From positions 21,884-85,883 of the forward strand of contig DJTE01000048.1 in NCBI GenBank assembly GCA_002439165.1: a stretch of 64,000 bases of DNA. The letters are read 5' to 3'. The first letter of the stretch is position 1. Each line of letters begins with the position of its first letter. This DNA comes from Chryseobacterium indologenes. GTDB taxonomy: Bacteria; Bacteroidota; Bacteroidia; Flavobacteriales; Weeksellaceae. Under the pieces are notes generated by a model. The model had not been told where the DNA came from and did not search any database. It worked only from the letters and a program-made list of their open reading frames with translations. Positions 1 through 7,724 of the stretch are shown here, one piece after another. The translations under genes were made by a program, and so were the position numbers.

Positions 1-34
1 TTGGAAAAAACCAGTTGAATCCTTTATTGTTCAT
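1..34 (-). CDS. ftsH: ATP-dependent zinc metalloprotease FtsH, N-terminal 11 codons only
   Basis: An ATG on the minus strand at 34-32 opens a frame that runs off the left edge and reads MNNKGFNWFFP. This matches the start of FtsH as I recall it in Chryseobacterium-type genomes, just before the first membrane helix. It lies 16 nt downstream of rsfS on the same strand, and the rsfS-ftsH order is common in Flavobacteriia. FtsH is a membrane-anchored AAA+ protease. Only the tip is visible, so the call rests on this short string plus gene order. Confidence 0.6.
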   Translation of the reverse strand, partial: MNNKGFNWFFP

Positions 35-50
35 TTATACTTTTTAAAAT

Positions 51-419
51 TTAATATTTACTTTCAATTCTGGTAATGGCAGCATCTCCCCAAAGTTCCT
101 CGATATCATAGTACTCACGTACTTCTTTCTGGAAAATATGCACCACTACGGTAACGTAATCCACCAACACCCACATCGCATTTTCTGTACCTTCTACGTG
201 CCATGGTCTGTCTTTAAGATCGTTTCTTACTTTTTTCTCTACGCTGCCTGCAAGTGCGGCTACCTGCGTATTTGAGTTTCCACTACATATTACAAACGTT
301 TCCGCTACTGAATTTTCAATCCTGGACAGATCGAAGATCATGATATCTTCTCCCTTTACATCCTGGATAGCTTCAACGATTTTATCTAATAATTCTTGCT
401 TTTCTGCTGTTTTATTCAT
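51..419 (-). CDS. rsfS: Ribosomal silencing factor RsfS
   Basis: This 122-aa protein has the family's usual length. RsfS (DUF143, Iojap-like) binds uL14 on the large ribosomal subunit and blocks subunit joining, damping translation when nutrients are scarce. The conserved core is visible: a WVLVDYVTVVVHIF strand at residues 83-96 and the C-terminal signature YYDIEELWGDA at 103-113. It precedes ftsH on the minus strand. A TAAATTTG -7 box on the minus strand (447-440) lies about 20 nt upstream of the ATG. Confidence 0.95.
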   Translation of the reverse strand: MNKTAEKQELLDKIVEAIQDVKGEDIMIFDLSRIENSVAETFVICSGNSNTQVAALAGSVEKKVRNDLKDRPWHVEGTENAMWVLVDYVTVVVHIFQKEVREYYDIEELWGDAAITRIESKY

Positions 420-506
420 TAAAAAAATACTATAATCTGCAAATTTATTGTTTTTTCTTTACTTTAGCCTTACTTTTAGGCTCTGAAAGTCTTAAAGTTT
501 TCTTAA

Positions 507-1223
507 ATGACCCCACTATTCTACCTGAAAGACTGCTCTTCTACTAATGACGAAATTTCTAAGTTTTTACTTTATGAAAATTCAGATTTTACAGGACTGC
601 ATACCTTCAATCAAACCAAAGGCCGCGGACAGTACGGAAATACATGGGCTTCACTGGCCAGAAAAAATCTTGCCTATACGCTGGCGGTGAAGACTCAGAA
701 CTTTTTCCTCTCTGATTTTCTGTTCAATTATTATACCGCAATCATTATCCGGGATTTCCTTGCCAATTTGACTGGTCATCCCGTAAAAATCAAATGGCCG
801 AATGATATCATCCTTAAAAATAAAAAAATTACAGGGATTCTGATCGAAAAGAGAAAAATTAATCAAAATAATTATTTCATCATTGGAGCAGGTTTTAATA
901 TCCTTCAGGAGAATTTTGATGAAATATCCAATGCAGGCTCTCTTCTGACGCTGACAGGGAAAGTTTTTAACCTTGAAGAATTTACGTCACAGCTTCACAC
1001 TTTCATAATTGAAAAACTGAAAAACATTCCTTCTGAACACGAAATACTAAGCCTTTTCAACCAAAATCTTTTCCGGAAAGATGAGATTTCCGTTTTTGAA
1101 ATTGAAAAAGAGCGACAAAATGGCATTATCCGCCGGGCAGACGAAAACGGAGAACTCTGGATTGAGCTGGAAAATGACGGCATGAAGAAGTTCTACCATA
1201 AAGAGGTAAAACTCCTCTACTGA
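507..1223 (+). CDS. birA: Biotin--[acetyl-CoA-carboxylase] ligase
   Basis: This 238-aa enzyme activates biotin to biotinyl-AMP and transfers it to the biotin carrier protein of acetyl-CoA carboxylase. The adenylate-binding loop GRGQYGNTW is at residues 39-47, KWPNDI at 96-101, and a biotin-contacting Lys in KITGILIE near 107. There is no N-terminal helix-turn-helix, so this is a group I, ligase-only BirA without the E. coli repressor function. It diverges from rsfS and ends 3 nt before the stop of the convergent LptF/G gene, so there is almost no room for separate terminators. Confidence 0.93.
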   Translation: MTPLFYLKDCSSTNDEISKFLLYENSDFTGLHTFNQTKGRGQYGNTWASLARKNLAYTLAVKTQNFFLSDFLFNYYTAIIIRDFLANLTGHPVKIKWPNDIILKNKKITGILIEKRKINQNNYFIIGAGFNILQENFDEISNAGSLLTLTGKVFNLEEFTSQLHTFIIEKLKNIPSEHEILSLFNQNLFRKDEISVFEIEKERQNGIIRRADENGELWIELENDGMKKFYHKEVKLLY

Positions 1224-1226
1224 TCT

Positions 1227-2339
1227 TTACTGATTGGCTCTTTTGAGGTACAGATACAGGGTAAGCGGAAGAAACACCATGTTAGGCAGCCACATGGCCA
1301 CAGCAGGAGATAAACTCTTGTTCTCGGAGACCACTTTCAATGCTTCAAAAGAGAAAACAAAAACGAACGCAAGGGAAATCCCTATGGCAAGGTTTACCCC
1401 AAGACCTCCTCTTTTTTTCTGGGAAGCCAGCGAAAGTGCCAGGAATGTAAGAATAATAATGGAAACCGGCATGGATGTCCTCTGGTGAAATTCATTCAGG
1501 TAAGAATTCAGATTGCTGTTTCCTTTACCTTTTTCACGTTCAATAAACTTGATGAGTTCAGGAGTGGTTTTATTCTGCCCGAGAAGTTCATTCGGAAAAA
1601 GTTCTTCCGGGGAGTGCCCGAAACTTTTCCTGACATCAAAGCCAGTGTTCAGCTTCTCTGTATCATCTTTATTGATGGTCTTTTCCAGGTAACTTGAAAG
1701 GACAAACTGTTTTTTGTCTTTATCCCAGGAAACTTCAGAAGCTTTCAGCTCATACATCAGCTTTCTGTTTCTGTCAAATTTCTGATAAACGAACCCCGAT
1801 CCTCTTTTTTCCATTTTATTCCAGGAATTCACGAAGATGTATTCTGTTTTACTGAGCTGTGCCGATGCAGGAGCTGTTCCCAGGATTTTCTCTTTATTGG
1901 CTGCGTTATAGGTATAAGCCTCCAGTCTATTTTTCTTAATATTCGCCCACGGAAGAACGAGGTGATTCACGGTGAGGGACAGCAGGGCTATCAGAACTGA
2001 AGTATATAAATAGGGTTTTGCAAACCTGTGAAAACTGGCACCACTGCTGATTACAGCAACAATTTCCGTGTTATTGGCCATTCGGGAGGTGAAATAGATC
2101 ACGGAAATGAACACCAGAATAGAGAGGAAGGTCACCACAAGATTGAGAATCCAGAAAGGATAAAAGTGCATCAGAAAATACACCAGATCCAGTTTCGGAT
2201 CAATCGCTTTGGCGTTTTCTATTCTTGGAATCTTTTGCTGAACATCGATGACCAGCACCACAATAGACAGCAGGATCAGCATGAAACTGAATGTTCCAAG
2301 ATATTTTTTGATGATGTATCTGTCTATAATTTTGATCAT
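1227..2339 (-). CDS. LptF/LptG family lipopolysaccharide export permease
   Basis: This 370-aa inner-membrane protein belongs to the YjgP/YjgQ family, which forms the transmembrane part of the LptB2FG ABC exporter that pulls LPS out of the inner membrane. The layout is typical: an N-terminal IDRYIIKKYLGTF segment leading into three N-terminal membrane helices, a periplasmic domain of about 150 residues, and three C-terminal helices ending in a basic tail (LKRANQ). LptF and LptG cannot be told apart from the sequence alone. It starts 14 nt after the stop of tgt on the same strand, so the two are probably co-transcribed. Confidence 0.9.
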   Translation of the reverse strand: MIKIIDRYIIKKYLGTFSFMLILLSIVVLVIDVQQKIPRIENAKAIDPKLDLVYFLMHFYPFWILNLVVTFLSILVFISVIYFTSRMANNTEIVAVISSGASFHRFAKPYLYTSVLIALLSLTVNHLVLPWANIKKNRLEAYTYNAANKEKILGTAPASAQLSKTEYIFVNSWNKMEKRGSGFVYQKFDRNRKLMYELKASEVSWDKDKKQFVLSSYLEKTINKDDTEKLNTGFDVRKSFGHSPEELFPNELLGQNKTTPELIKFIEREKGKGNSNLNSYLNEFHQRTSMPVSIIILTFLALSLASQKKRGGLGVNLAIGISLAFVFVFSFEALKVVSENKSLSPAVAMWLPNMVFLPLTLYLYLKRANQ

Positions 2340-2353
2340 GTCCTCTCTTTATT

Positions 2354-3484
2354 TTAAAGCCTTTGTCTCAATACCGGAACGACAGAGTTTTTCCACTCAT
2401 AGAAGTCTCCTGCCATGATATGCTCTCTGGCTACTTTTACCAGATCAAGATAGAACGCAAGATTATGAATGGATGCAATCTGTTTGGCAAGATATTCTTT
2501 GGATACGAAAAGATGGCGAAGGTAAGCTTTTGAATATTCCTGATCTACGAAACTGGTCCCGAATTCGTCCAGAGGAGAAAAATCGGCTTTCCATTTTTCA
2601 TTTTTCATATTCATCACGCCCTGCCAGGTGAAAAGCATAGCATTTCTTGCATTTCTCGTCGGCATTACGCAGTCCATCATATCGATGCCTAATCCTATGG
2701 ATTCCAGAATATTCCACGGCGTACCCACTCCCATAAGATATCTTGGCTTTTCTTTCGGAAGGATATCAGTAACCTCGTCGGTAATTCTGTACATTTTTTC
2801 TTCAGGCTCTCCTACGGACAGCCCTCCGATGGCATTCCCCTCTGCTCCGGCTTCTGAAATAACTTCTGCGGATATTTTTCTGAGGTCTGAGTAGGTAGAT
2901 CCCTGAACGATAGGGAAAAGCCTTTGTTTATGCCCGTAAAGTTCTTTATTCTGTTCCGTCCAGTCAATACATCTCTTCAGCCATCTGTGGGTAAGCTCCA
3001 TGGATGATTTTGCCTGATTGTATTCGCACGGATAAGGGGTACACTCGTCAAAAGCCATAAAAATATCGGCTCCGATCTGTCTCTGGATCTCCATCGATTT
3101 TTCGGGAGTAAACATGTGATAACTTCCGTCGATATGGGATTTGAATTTCACTCCTTCTTCAGACATTTTTCTGCTTTTGGAAAGGGAAAACACCTGAAAT
3201 CCTCCTGAGTCGGTAAGAATCGGGAGATCCCAGTTCATAAACTGATGAAGGCCTCCCGCCTGCTGCATGATTTCCATACCGGGACGGAGGTAAAGATGAT
3301 AGGTATTCCCCAGAATAATCTGGGCTTTAATGTCTTCTTTTAATTCTCTCTGATGAACCGTTTTCACACTTGCCACTGTTCCGACAGGCATAAAAATAGG
3401 GGTCTGTATCTTCCCGTGGTCTGTAATAATTTCTCCTGCTCTTGCTTTTCCTTCAGAGGTTTTTTCTATATTAAAAAATTTCAT
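2354..3484 (-). CDS. tgt: Queuine/preQ1 tRNA-guanine transglycosylase lacking the Cys zinc ligands
   Basis: This 376-aa protein exchanges guanine-34 in GUN anticodons for preQ1 during queuosine synthesis. Catalytic features are clear: TDSGGFQVFS with general-acid Asp92, GGLSVGEP at about 220-227, and MMDCVMPTRNARN with the nucleophile Asp271. The structural zinc site of E. coli Tgt (Cys302, Cys304, Cys307, His333) aligns to Gly309, Ser311, Asp314 and His340, so all three cysteines are missing while YSKAYLRHL next to them is conserved. Bacteroidetes Tgt proteins commonly look like this as I recall them. It lies upstream of the LptF/G gene. Confidence 0.95.
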   Translation of the reverse strand: MKFFNIEKTSEGKARAGEIITDHGKIQTPIFMPVGTVASVKTVHQRELKEDIKAQIILGNTYHLYLRPGMEIMQQAGGLHQFMNWDLPILTDSGGFQVFSLSKSRKMSEEGVKFKSHIDGSYHMFTPEKSMEIQRQIGADIFMAFDECTPYPCEYNQAKSSMELTHRWLKRCIDWTEQNKELYGHKQRLFPIVQGSTYSDLRKISAEVISEAGAEGNAIGGLSVGEPEEKMYRITDEVTDILPKEKPRYLMGVGTPWNILESIGLGIDMMDCVMPTRNARNAMLFTWQGVMNMKNEKWKADFSPLDEFGTSFVDQEYSKAYLRHLFVSKEYLAKQIASIHNLAFYLDLVKVAREHIMAGDFYEWKNSVVPVLRQRL

Positions 3485-3554
3485 CTGTATACTTTTTGCT
3501 TACCCGTTATAAGGCTGGTGTTTCTGTACACGAAACCCATTTCTTCATTAATGA

Positions 3555-3923
3555 TTATTTATTGAGAACCGGCAGATCTCCCCTGTTGTTCATCTTATCC
3601 CTGATGTACTTTTCTGCTTTCGGATCTTTTTTCAGAAGGATAAGCTGGGACTCTTCCACAATTTCCTTCATTTTATCTTTTACAACGTAATATTTGAAAC
3701 TTTCTACAAAGTCTTCAGATTTCACATTGTGAGTTTTCAATACAAATCTTGTTCCTGCTTCCAGATTTTTGTCCGGATACATATTGACCGTCTGGTCATT
3801 AACAGCAAGATCGGCCAGAATTTCAGCCATAACATCTTTCCCCAGCAGGTTTTCAGGCTTATCGATATAGTCTCCGCAGGAGAACATACACATCATTATA
3901 AAAATGAAGATCAGTTTTTTCAT
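3555..3923 (-). CDS. DUF4296 domain lipoprotein
   Basis: This is a small exported protein of unknown function. I chose the start at 3923 rather than the in-frame ATG at 3947, because it gives a clean lipoprotein signal (MKKLIFIFIMMCMFSC with the lipobox Cys near residue 16). It also puts the ATG in a 4-nt ATGA overlap with the stop of the upstream glycosyltransferase, which suggests translational coupling. The mature part, DKPENLLGKDVMAEILADLA, matches the DUF4296 signature found next to this glycosyltransferase in many Flavobacteriia. The rest is charged and helical. No catalytic motif is visible. Confidence 0.8.
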   Translation of the reverse strand: MKKLIFIFIMMCMFSCGDYIDKPENLLGKDVMAEILADLAVNDQTVNMYPDKNLEAGTRFVLKTHNVKSEDFVESFKYYVVKDKMKEIVEESQLILLKKDPKAEKYIRDKMNNRGDLPVLNK

Positions 3924-4636
3924 AACCGGTTGATGATTGATTTCCATTTCAAGTTTAAAACCCCAAAAACAGCTTCATGAATAATTCCTCCGTTCATTTT
4001 GCTTTCACCCAGAATCCTGTTGGTAAATATAATAGGCACCTCTACAATTCTGAATCCTTTTTTGAAGGCCCTGAATTTCATTTCAATCTGAAATCCATAA
4101 CCTTTCAGTTTTACATTGTCAAGTCCTATCTCCTCAAGTACTTTTCTTGAGAAGCAGACAAATCCTGCCGTTGTGTCATGAATCGGAAGTCCCAGGATAA
4201 ACCGTACGTATTTGGAGGCAAAGTAAGAAAGAAGCACTCTTCCCATAGGCCAGTTGACCACATTCACTCCTTTTGAATACCGGGATCCGATTGCCATATC
4301 GGCCTGAAGACAGGCTTCAAAAAGCTTGGGCAGATCATTGGGATTATGAGAAAAATCGGCATCCATTTCAAAAATATAATCGTACCTGTTTTCAATAGCC
4401 CATTTAAATCCGTGGATGTAGGCTTTTCCCAAACCGTCTTTTACGTGTCTTACAGACAGGTGAAGATAATGGGGAAATCTTTTCTGAAGATCCTTCACCA
4501 CTTCAGCGGTTCCGTCCGGAGAGGAATCATCCACAACAAGAATATGAAAGTCATCCTCCAATGCAAAAACCGCGGAAATAATATTTTCAATATTTTCCTT
4601 TTCGTTATAGGTGGGGATAATGACTAGTTTTTTCAT
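3920..4636 (-). CDS. Family 2 glycosyltransferase, polyprenol-phosphate mannose synthase-like
   Basis: From the ATG at 4636 the protein begins MKKLVIIPTYNEKENIENII, the classic GT-A start. An upstream extension to 4681 is open but adds nothing family-like. Diagnostic motifs are VVDDSSPDGT (nucleotide binding), EMDADFSHNP (metal-binding DxD region) and GSRYSKGVNVVNWPMGR, all typical of the DPM1/DpgS type that transfers a sugar from a nucleotide sugar to polyprenyl phosphate. There is no C-terminal membrane domain, so it is probably peripheral at the inner membrane. The sugar is inferred, not proven. A TATCTTTG -7 box lies 9 nt before the ATG on the minus strand. Confidence 0.85.
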   Translation of the reverse strand: MKKLVIIPTYNEKENIENIISAVFALEDDFHILVVDDSSPDGTAEVVKDLQKRFPHYLHLSVRHVKDGLGKAYIHGFKWAIENRYDYIFEMDADFSHNPNDLPKLFEACLQADMAIGSRYSKGVNVVNWPMGRVLLSYFASKYVRFILGLPIHDTTAGFVCFSRKVLEEIGLDNVKLKGYGFQIEMKFRAFKKGFRIVEVPIIFTNRILGESKMNGGIIHEAVFGVLNLKWKSIINRL

Positions 4637-4645
4637 TTCAGTTTG

Positions 4646-4653
4646 CAAAGATA
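4646..4653 (-). promoter_or_regulatory. -7 box for the glycosyltransferase gene
   Basis: Read on the minus strand this is TATCTTTG, a full match to the Bacteroidetes -7 consensus TAnnTTTG. The last G is 9 nt from the chosen ATG at 4636, which supports that start and implies a very short leader. No clear -33 TTG at the right distance was seen. Confidence 0.5.
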
Positions 4654-4690
4654 GTTTATTTAACCTTTTTATTTTATACAAAATAATCTA

Positions 4691-4698
4691 TAATTTTG
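4691..4698 (+). promoter_or_regulatory. -7 box for the DUF4271/hemD pair
   Basis: TAATTTTG matches TAnnTTTG and lies 14 nt before the proposed TTG start of the DUF4271 gene. It is about 40 nt from the divergent glycosyltransferase box, so one short interval seems to serve both directions. Confidence 0.45.
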
Positions 4699-4712
4699 CA
4701 AAAAATATTCCT

Positions 4713-5381
4713 TTGCCGTTATCACAAAACTTTATAAACCACGTAAGAATACCCGAGAACAATGATTGGGTAATTTTTATCCTGCTGGGATGTATATTTT
4801 TATATGTCTTTATGATGAATATTATAGAAAGGGATGCCAGCCTGAAAGACTTTCTGCTTCAGAAATATTTTGACGCGAGCAACAACCTGCCGAGCTGGAT
4901 CATTACGTCCTGTGTAACGGCACTTACCCTTTCCGTTCTTATCTCCCAGTACATTCCGATTGTTCCCAAATATATAGCCGATCTTCAGCTTTTTGGATAT
5001 CAGCTTAATAAATTCGGATATACATTTCTGGCTGTTCTCTTTTTTTATCTTTCGAAATCTGCACTAGGCTTTTTATTTTATCAAAGTATAGGAGACGGCA
5101 AAAAATGGTCTGTTTTTTATTTCACCGCTACCAAGTTCTATTTTATTCTGTCGTTTTTACTGATAATTCTTTGTGTAGCCCATTATTATTTCCCCGTAGA
5201 CAGAAATAGAATGTTTTTATATTATTTTTCATTCTTTGCTTTTGTGTTCATATTCAAGGTGTTCTTCTATCTGTTTCACAAAAACAATATTCTTCCTGAA
5301 AAATGGTATTATAAATTTTTGTATATTTGCACCCTCCAAATTGCACCTTTATTGCTGCTTTGGAAGTTGTTATTTTTTTAA
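4713..5381 (+). CDS. DUF4271 integral membrane protein
   Basis: This is a hydrophobic protein with about six or seven predicted membrane helices, of the DUF4271 family, function unknown. The frame is open from 4611, but its first 34 codons overlap the 5' end of the divergent glycosyltransferase and its promoter. I prefer the TTG at 4713, which gives a protein starting (M)PLSQNFINHVRIPENNDW and sits just after a TAATTTTG box. That makes 222 residues. It is followed 9 nt later by hemD, an order I recall from other Flavobacteriia. A role linked to haem synthesis is only guilt by association. Confidence 0.75.
   Translation: MPLSQNFINHVRIPENNDWVIFILLGCIFLYVFMMNIIERDASLKDFLLQKYFDASNNLPSWIITSCVTALTLSVLISQYIPIVPKYIADLQLFGYQLNKFGYTFLAVLFFYLSKSALGFLFYQSIGDGKKWSVFYFTATKFYFILSFLLIILCVAHYYFPVDRNRMFLYYFSFFAFVFIFKVFFYLFHKNNILPEKWYYKFLYICTLQIAPLLLLWKLLFF
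5322..5329 (+). promoter_or_regulatory. Possible internal promoter -7 box for hemD
   Basis: TATATTTG near the 3' end of the DUF4271 gene fits TAnnTTTG and would give a leader of roughly 55 nt before hemD. There is no good -33 TTG, so this may be chance in AT-rich sequence. Confidence 0.3.
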
Positions 5382-5390
5382 TAAAAGTCA

Positions 5391-6134
5391 ATGATGAGAA
5401 TAAAGTCTATATTGGTTTCTCAACCAGCGCCAAGTGAGTCCTCTCCATATCTGGATATAGCGAAGAAGGAAAAGATAAAGATTGATTTCCGCCCTTTCAT
5501 CCACGTCGAAGGAGTTGACAACAAAGAACTCAGAACGCAGAAGATAGATCTGACGCAGTATACGGGTATTATTTTTACCAGTAAAAATGCGATTGATCAT
5601 TACTTCAGGCTTGCTGAAGAGCTTCGCTTTTCAGTTCCTGACACGATGAGATACATCTGTCAGTCTGAAGCTATTGCCAATTATCTGCAGAAACACATTG
5701 TATACAGAAAAAGAAAAATCAGCTTCGGAGAAAAGAATTTCTCAGATCTGCTTCCTCTTTTCAAAAAATTCCCATCTGAAAAATACCTCCTGCCGTCTTC
5801 TGACGTGCTGAGCCCGGATATTGTAAAGACTTTGGACACTGCCAGCGTAGACTGGACAAGAGCAATCATGTACCGTACGGTTTGCAGTGATCTTACCGAT
5901 ATTACCATTAAGGATTATGACATGCTGATTTTCTTCAGCCCGCAGGGAATAAAATCTTTACAGCAGAACTTCCCGGACTTCAAACAGGAAGAAACCAAGA
6001 TCGGTGTTTTCGGAAATACCACTTTAGCTGCCGCAGAAGAAGCAGGACTGAAGGTAGATCTGATGGCTCCTACAAAGGAAACTCCATCTATGACCATGGC
6101 ACTGGAAAAGTATATTAAGGCAATGCATAAGTAG
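5391..6134 (+). CDS. hemD: Uroporphyrinogen-III synthase
   Basis: This 247-aa protein is the HemD-type enzyme that cyclises hydroxymethylbilane to uroporphyrinogen III in haem and sirohaem synthesis. HemD proteins are poorly conserved, but the two-lobed pattern is visible: ILVSQPAPSE at the start, GIIFTSKNAIDHYF in lobe one, the linker near KYLLPSSDVLS, then IIFFSPQGIKSL and GVFGNTTLAAAEEAG in lobe two. Two adjacent ATG codons (5391, 5394) make the exact start uncertain by one residue. The DUF4271 gene directly upstream supports the call. Confidence 0.85.
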   Translation: MMRIKSILVSQPAPSESSPYLDIAKKEKIKIDFRPFIHVEGVDNKELRTQKIDLTQYTGIIFTSKNAIDHYFRLAEELRFSVPDTMRYICQSEAIANYLQKHIVYRKRKISFGEKNFSDLLPLFKKFPSEKYLLPSSDVLSPDIVKTLDTASVDWTRAIMYRTVCSDLTDITIKDYDMLIFFSPQGIKSLQQNFPDFKQEETKIGVFGNTTLAAAEEAGLKVDLMAPTKETPSMTMALEKYIKAMHK

Positions 6135-6158
6135 TCTTTACATACAGAAAATAAATAC

Positions 6159-6195
6159 AGCCGTCTTTTCATACAGGAAAGATGGCTTTTGTTTT
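6159..6195 (+). terminator. Rho-independent terminator after hemD
   Basis: An inverted repeat (AGCCGTCTTTTC and GAAAGATGGCT around an ATACAG loop, with one G-T pair and a bulge) is followed by a T-rich run from 6184. Confidence 0.7.
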
Positions 6196-6429
6196 TTTTA
6201 ATGAACAGTCTTTCATCATTATTTTTGCATAATAAAACAAGCACGAACCAATTAAAATACAATAAAACAATTCATCTATTTGTTGTTTTTAATATAATTA
6301 TTTCCACACACAGAAGATTATAAAAAATACAGTTAATCACTACATATCAATCAGTTAAATAAATTCTTTTCCATAAAAAAACTTGATTAATTCTTTATAT
6401 TTAAGAAAATAATCATAAAAAACTTTATT

Positions 6430-7569
6430 ATGAAAAAATTAATAGTCTGGTTGTTTTTATTAACAGCAACATGGGCCATCGCCCAAAATGATGACTGTTC
6501 AGGAGCGATACCATTAACAGTGGGAACAAGCTTCAGTTCAAATGCAATTACTTCTAGTAATACAGGGGCGACTACCAGCGGAAACACTCCCTTCTGCAAT
6601 GAAGATGCTGCTGATAACGTATGGTTTAAAGTAGTAGTTCCTCCAAGCGGAAATTTAAATATTGAAACCCGTGAAGTTTCAGGATCTTCATTTGATGACT
6701 CTACACTTACCGTTTATAGCGGTAGTTGTGGCTTCTTAACTGAAATTGACTGTAACGATGATAATGATGATGACTTGTTTTCTTTGATCTCCCTAACCGG
6801 ACAAACTCCCGGTGCCACACTATACATAGGCGTATGGAAATATGATTTAAATATAGGAAGCGGTGATTTCCAGATTTCAGCATATGACCCTGTACCACCA
6901 GCTAATGACAACTGTTCAGGAGCCATACCCCTCACTGTAGGTAGTGATTTTGCTTCGGGAGCGGTTACTGCGAGCAATGCCCAGGCAACCACAGACAGCA
7001 CTATTCCTTCCTGCCAGTCGGACGCTACTGATAATGTATGGTTTAAAGTAATAGTTCCTCCAAGCGGGAGCCTAAAAATAGAAACCCGTGCGGCTTCCGG
7101 CTCTTCATTTGATGATTCTACTCTAAATGTTTACAACGGAACATGCGGTTCTTTATCAGAAATTGGCTGTAACGATGACGACGGTCAAAGTTTTTTTTCT
7201 CTGATTTCATTAACGGGACAGACTCCCGGAACAACATTATATATAAGTGTCTGGAAATACGATTCTGAGACAGAAAATGGTAGTTTTCAAATTTCAGCAT
7301 ATGACAGTTCCACATTATCTACCTCTGAAACCTCAAAGAATACTAAAAAAATCCAGCTATCTCCTAACCCTTTCAAAGACCTTCTCATCATTTCCGATAT
7401 ATCGGATATAAAATCCATTTCCGTAATGGATATTTCCGGCAGACTGGTGAAAACAATTGAAAAACCATCATCCAGTATTAATCTGGGTGATTTAAAGGAT
7501 GGTTTATATCTAATCCATTTAAAAATGGACGACGGAACAGTAAAAGCTATTAAAACAATAAAAAAATAA
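6430..7569 (+). CDS. T9SS-secreted protein with two tandem ~135-aa repeats
   Basis: A Sec signal (residues 1-19, ending TWAIAQ) is followed by two near-duplicate domains, about residues 20-154 and 159-293. Each begins D(D/N)CSGAIPLTVG, continues DNVWFKVxVPPSG, SGSSFDDSTL, a Cys pair and an Asp-rich loop (CNDDN / CNDDDG), then SLISLTGQTPG and VWKYD, and ends FQISAYD. The beta-rich pattern resembles pre-peptidase C-terminal-type domains. A linker and a type A T9SS sorting domain follow (KIQLSPNPFKDLL to KAIKTIKK, about 306-379). The protein is thus predicted to be surface-attached or released. Asp-rich loops suggest calcium binding, which is an inference. No enzyme domain is present. Confidence 0.85.
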   Translation: MKKLIVWLFLLTATWAIAQNDDCSGAIPLTVGTSFSSNAITSSNTGATTSGNTPFCNEDAADNVWFKVVVPPSGNLNIETREVSGSSFDDSTLTVYSGSCGFLTEIDCNDDNDDDLFSLISLTGQTPGATLYIGVWKYDLNIGSGDFQISAYDPVPPANDNCSGAIPLTVGSDFASGAVTASNAQATTDSTIPSCQSDATDNVWFKVIVPPSGSLKIETRAASGSSFDDSTLNVYNGTCGSLSEIGCNDDDGQSFFSLISLTGQTPGTTLYISVWKYDSETENGSFQISAYDSSTLSTSETSKNTKKIQLSPNPFKDLLIISDISDIKSISVMDISGRLVKTIEKPSSSINLGDLKDGLYLIHLKMDDGTVKAIKTIKK

Positions 7570-7591
7570 TCACAGAGACAACATTCACTAT

Positions 7592-7622
7592 AAAGGCTAT
7601 CAAAAATTTGATAGCCTTTCTT
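7592..7622 (+). terminator. Terminator after the T9SS repeat protein
   Basis: Perfect 13-bp arms AAAGGCTATCAAA (7592-7604) and TTTGATAGCCTTT (7607-7619) sit about 22 nt after the stop codon, with T-rich sequence downstream. Confidence 0.75.
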
Positions 7623-7724
7623 ATATTTGAACAAAATTTGAATACTGCATAAAATCTCTGTACCTTTCAAAAAGAAAATATCCTACAGACGATAATCCGC
7701 ACCTTAAAAAATTAAAAAATCCGG

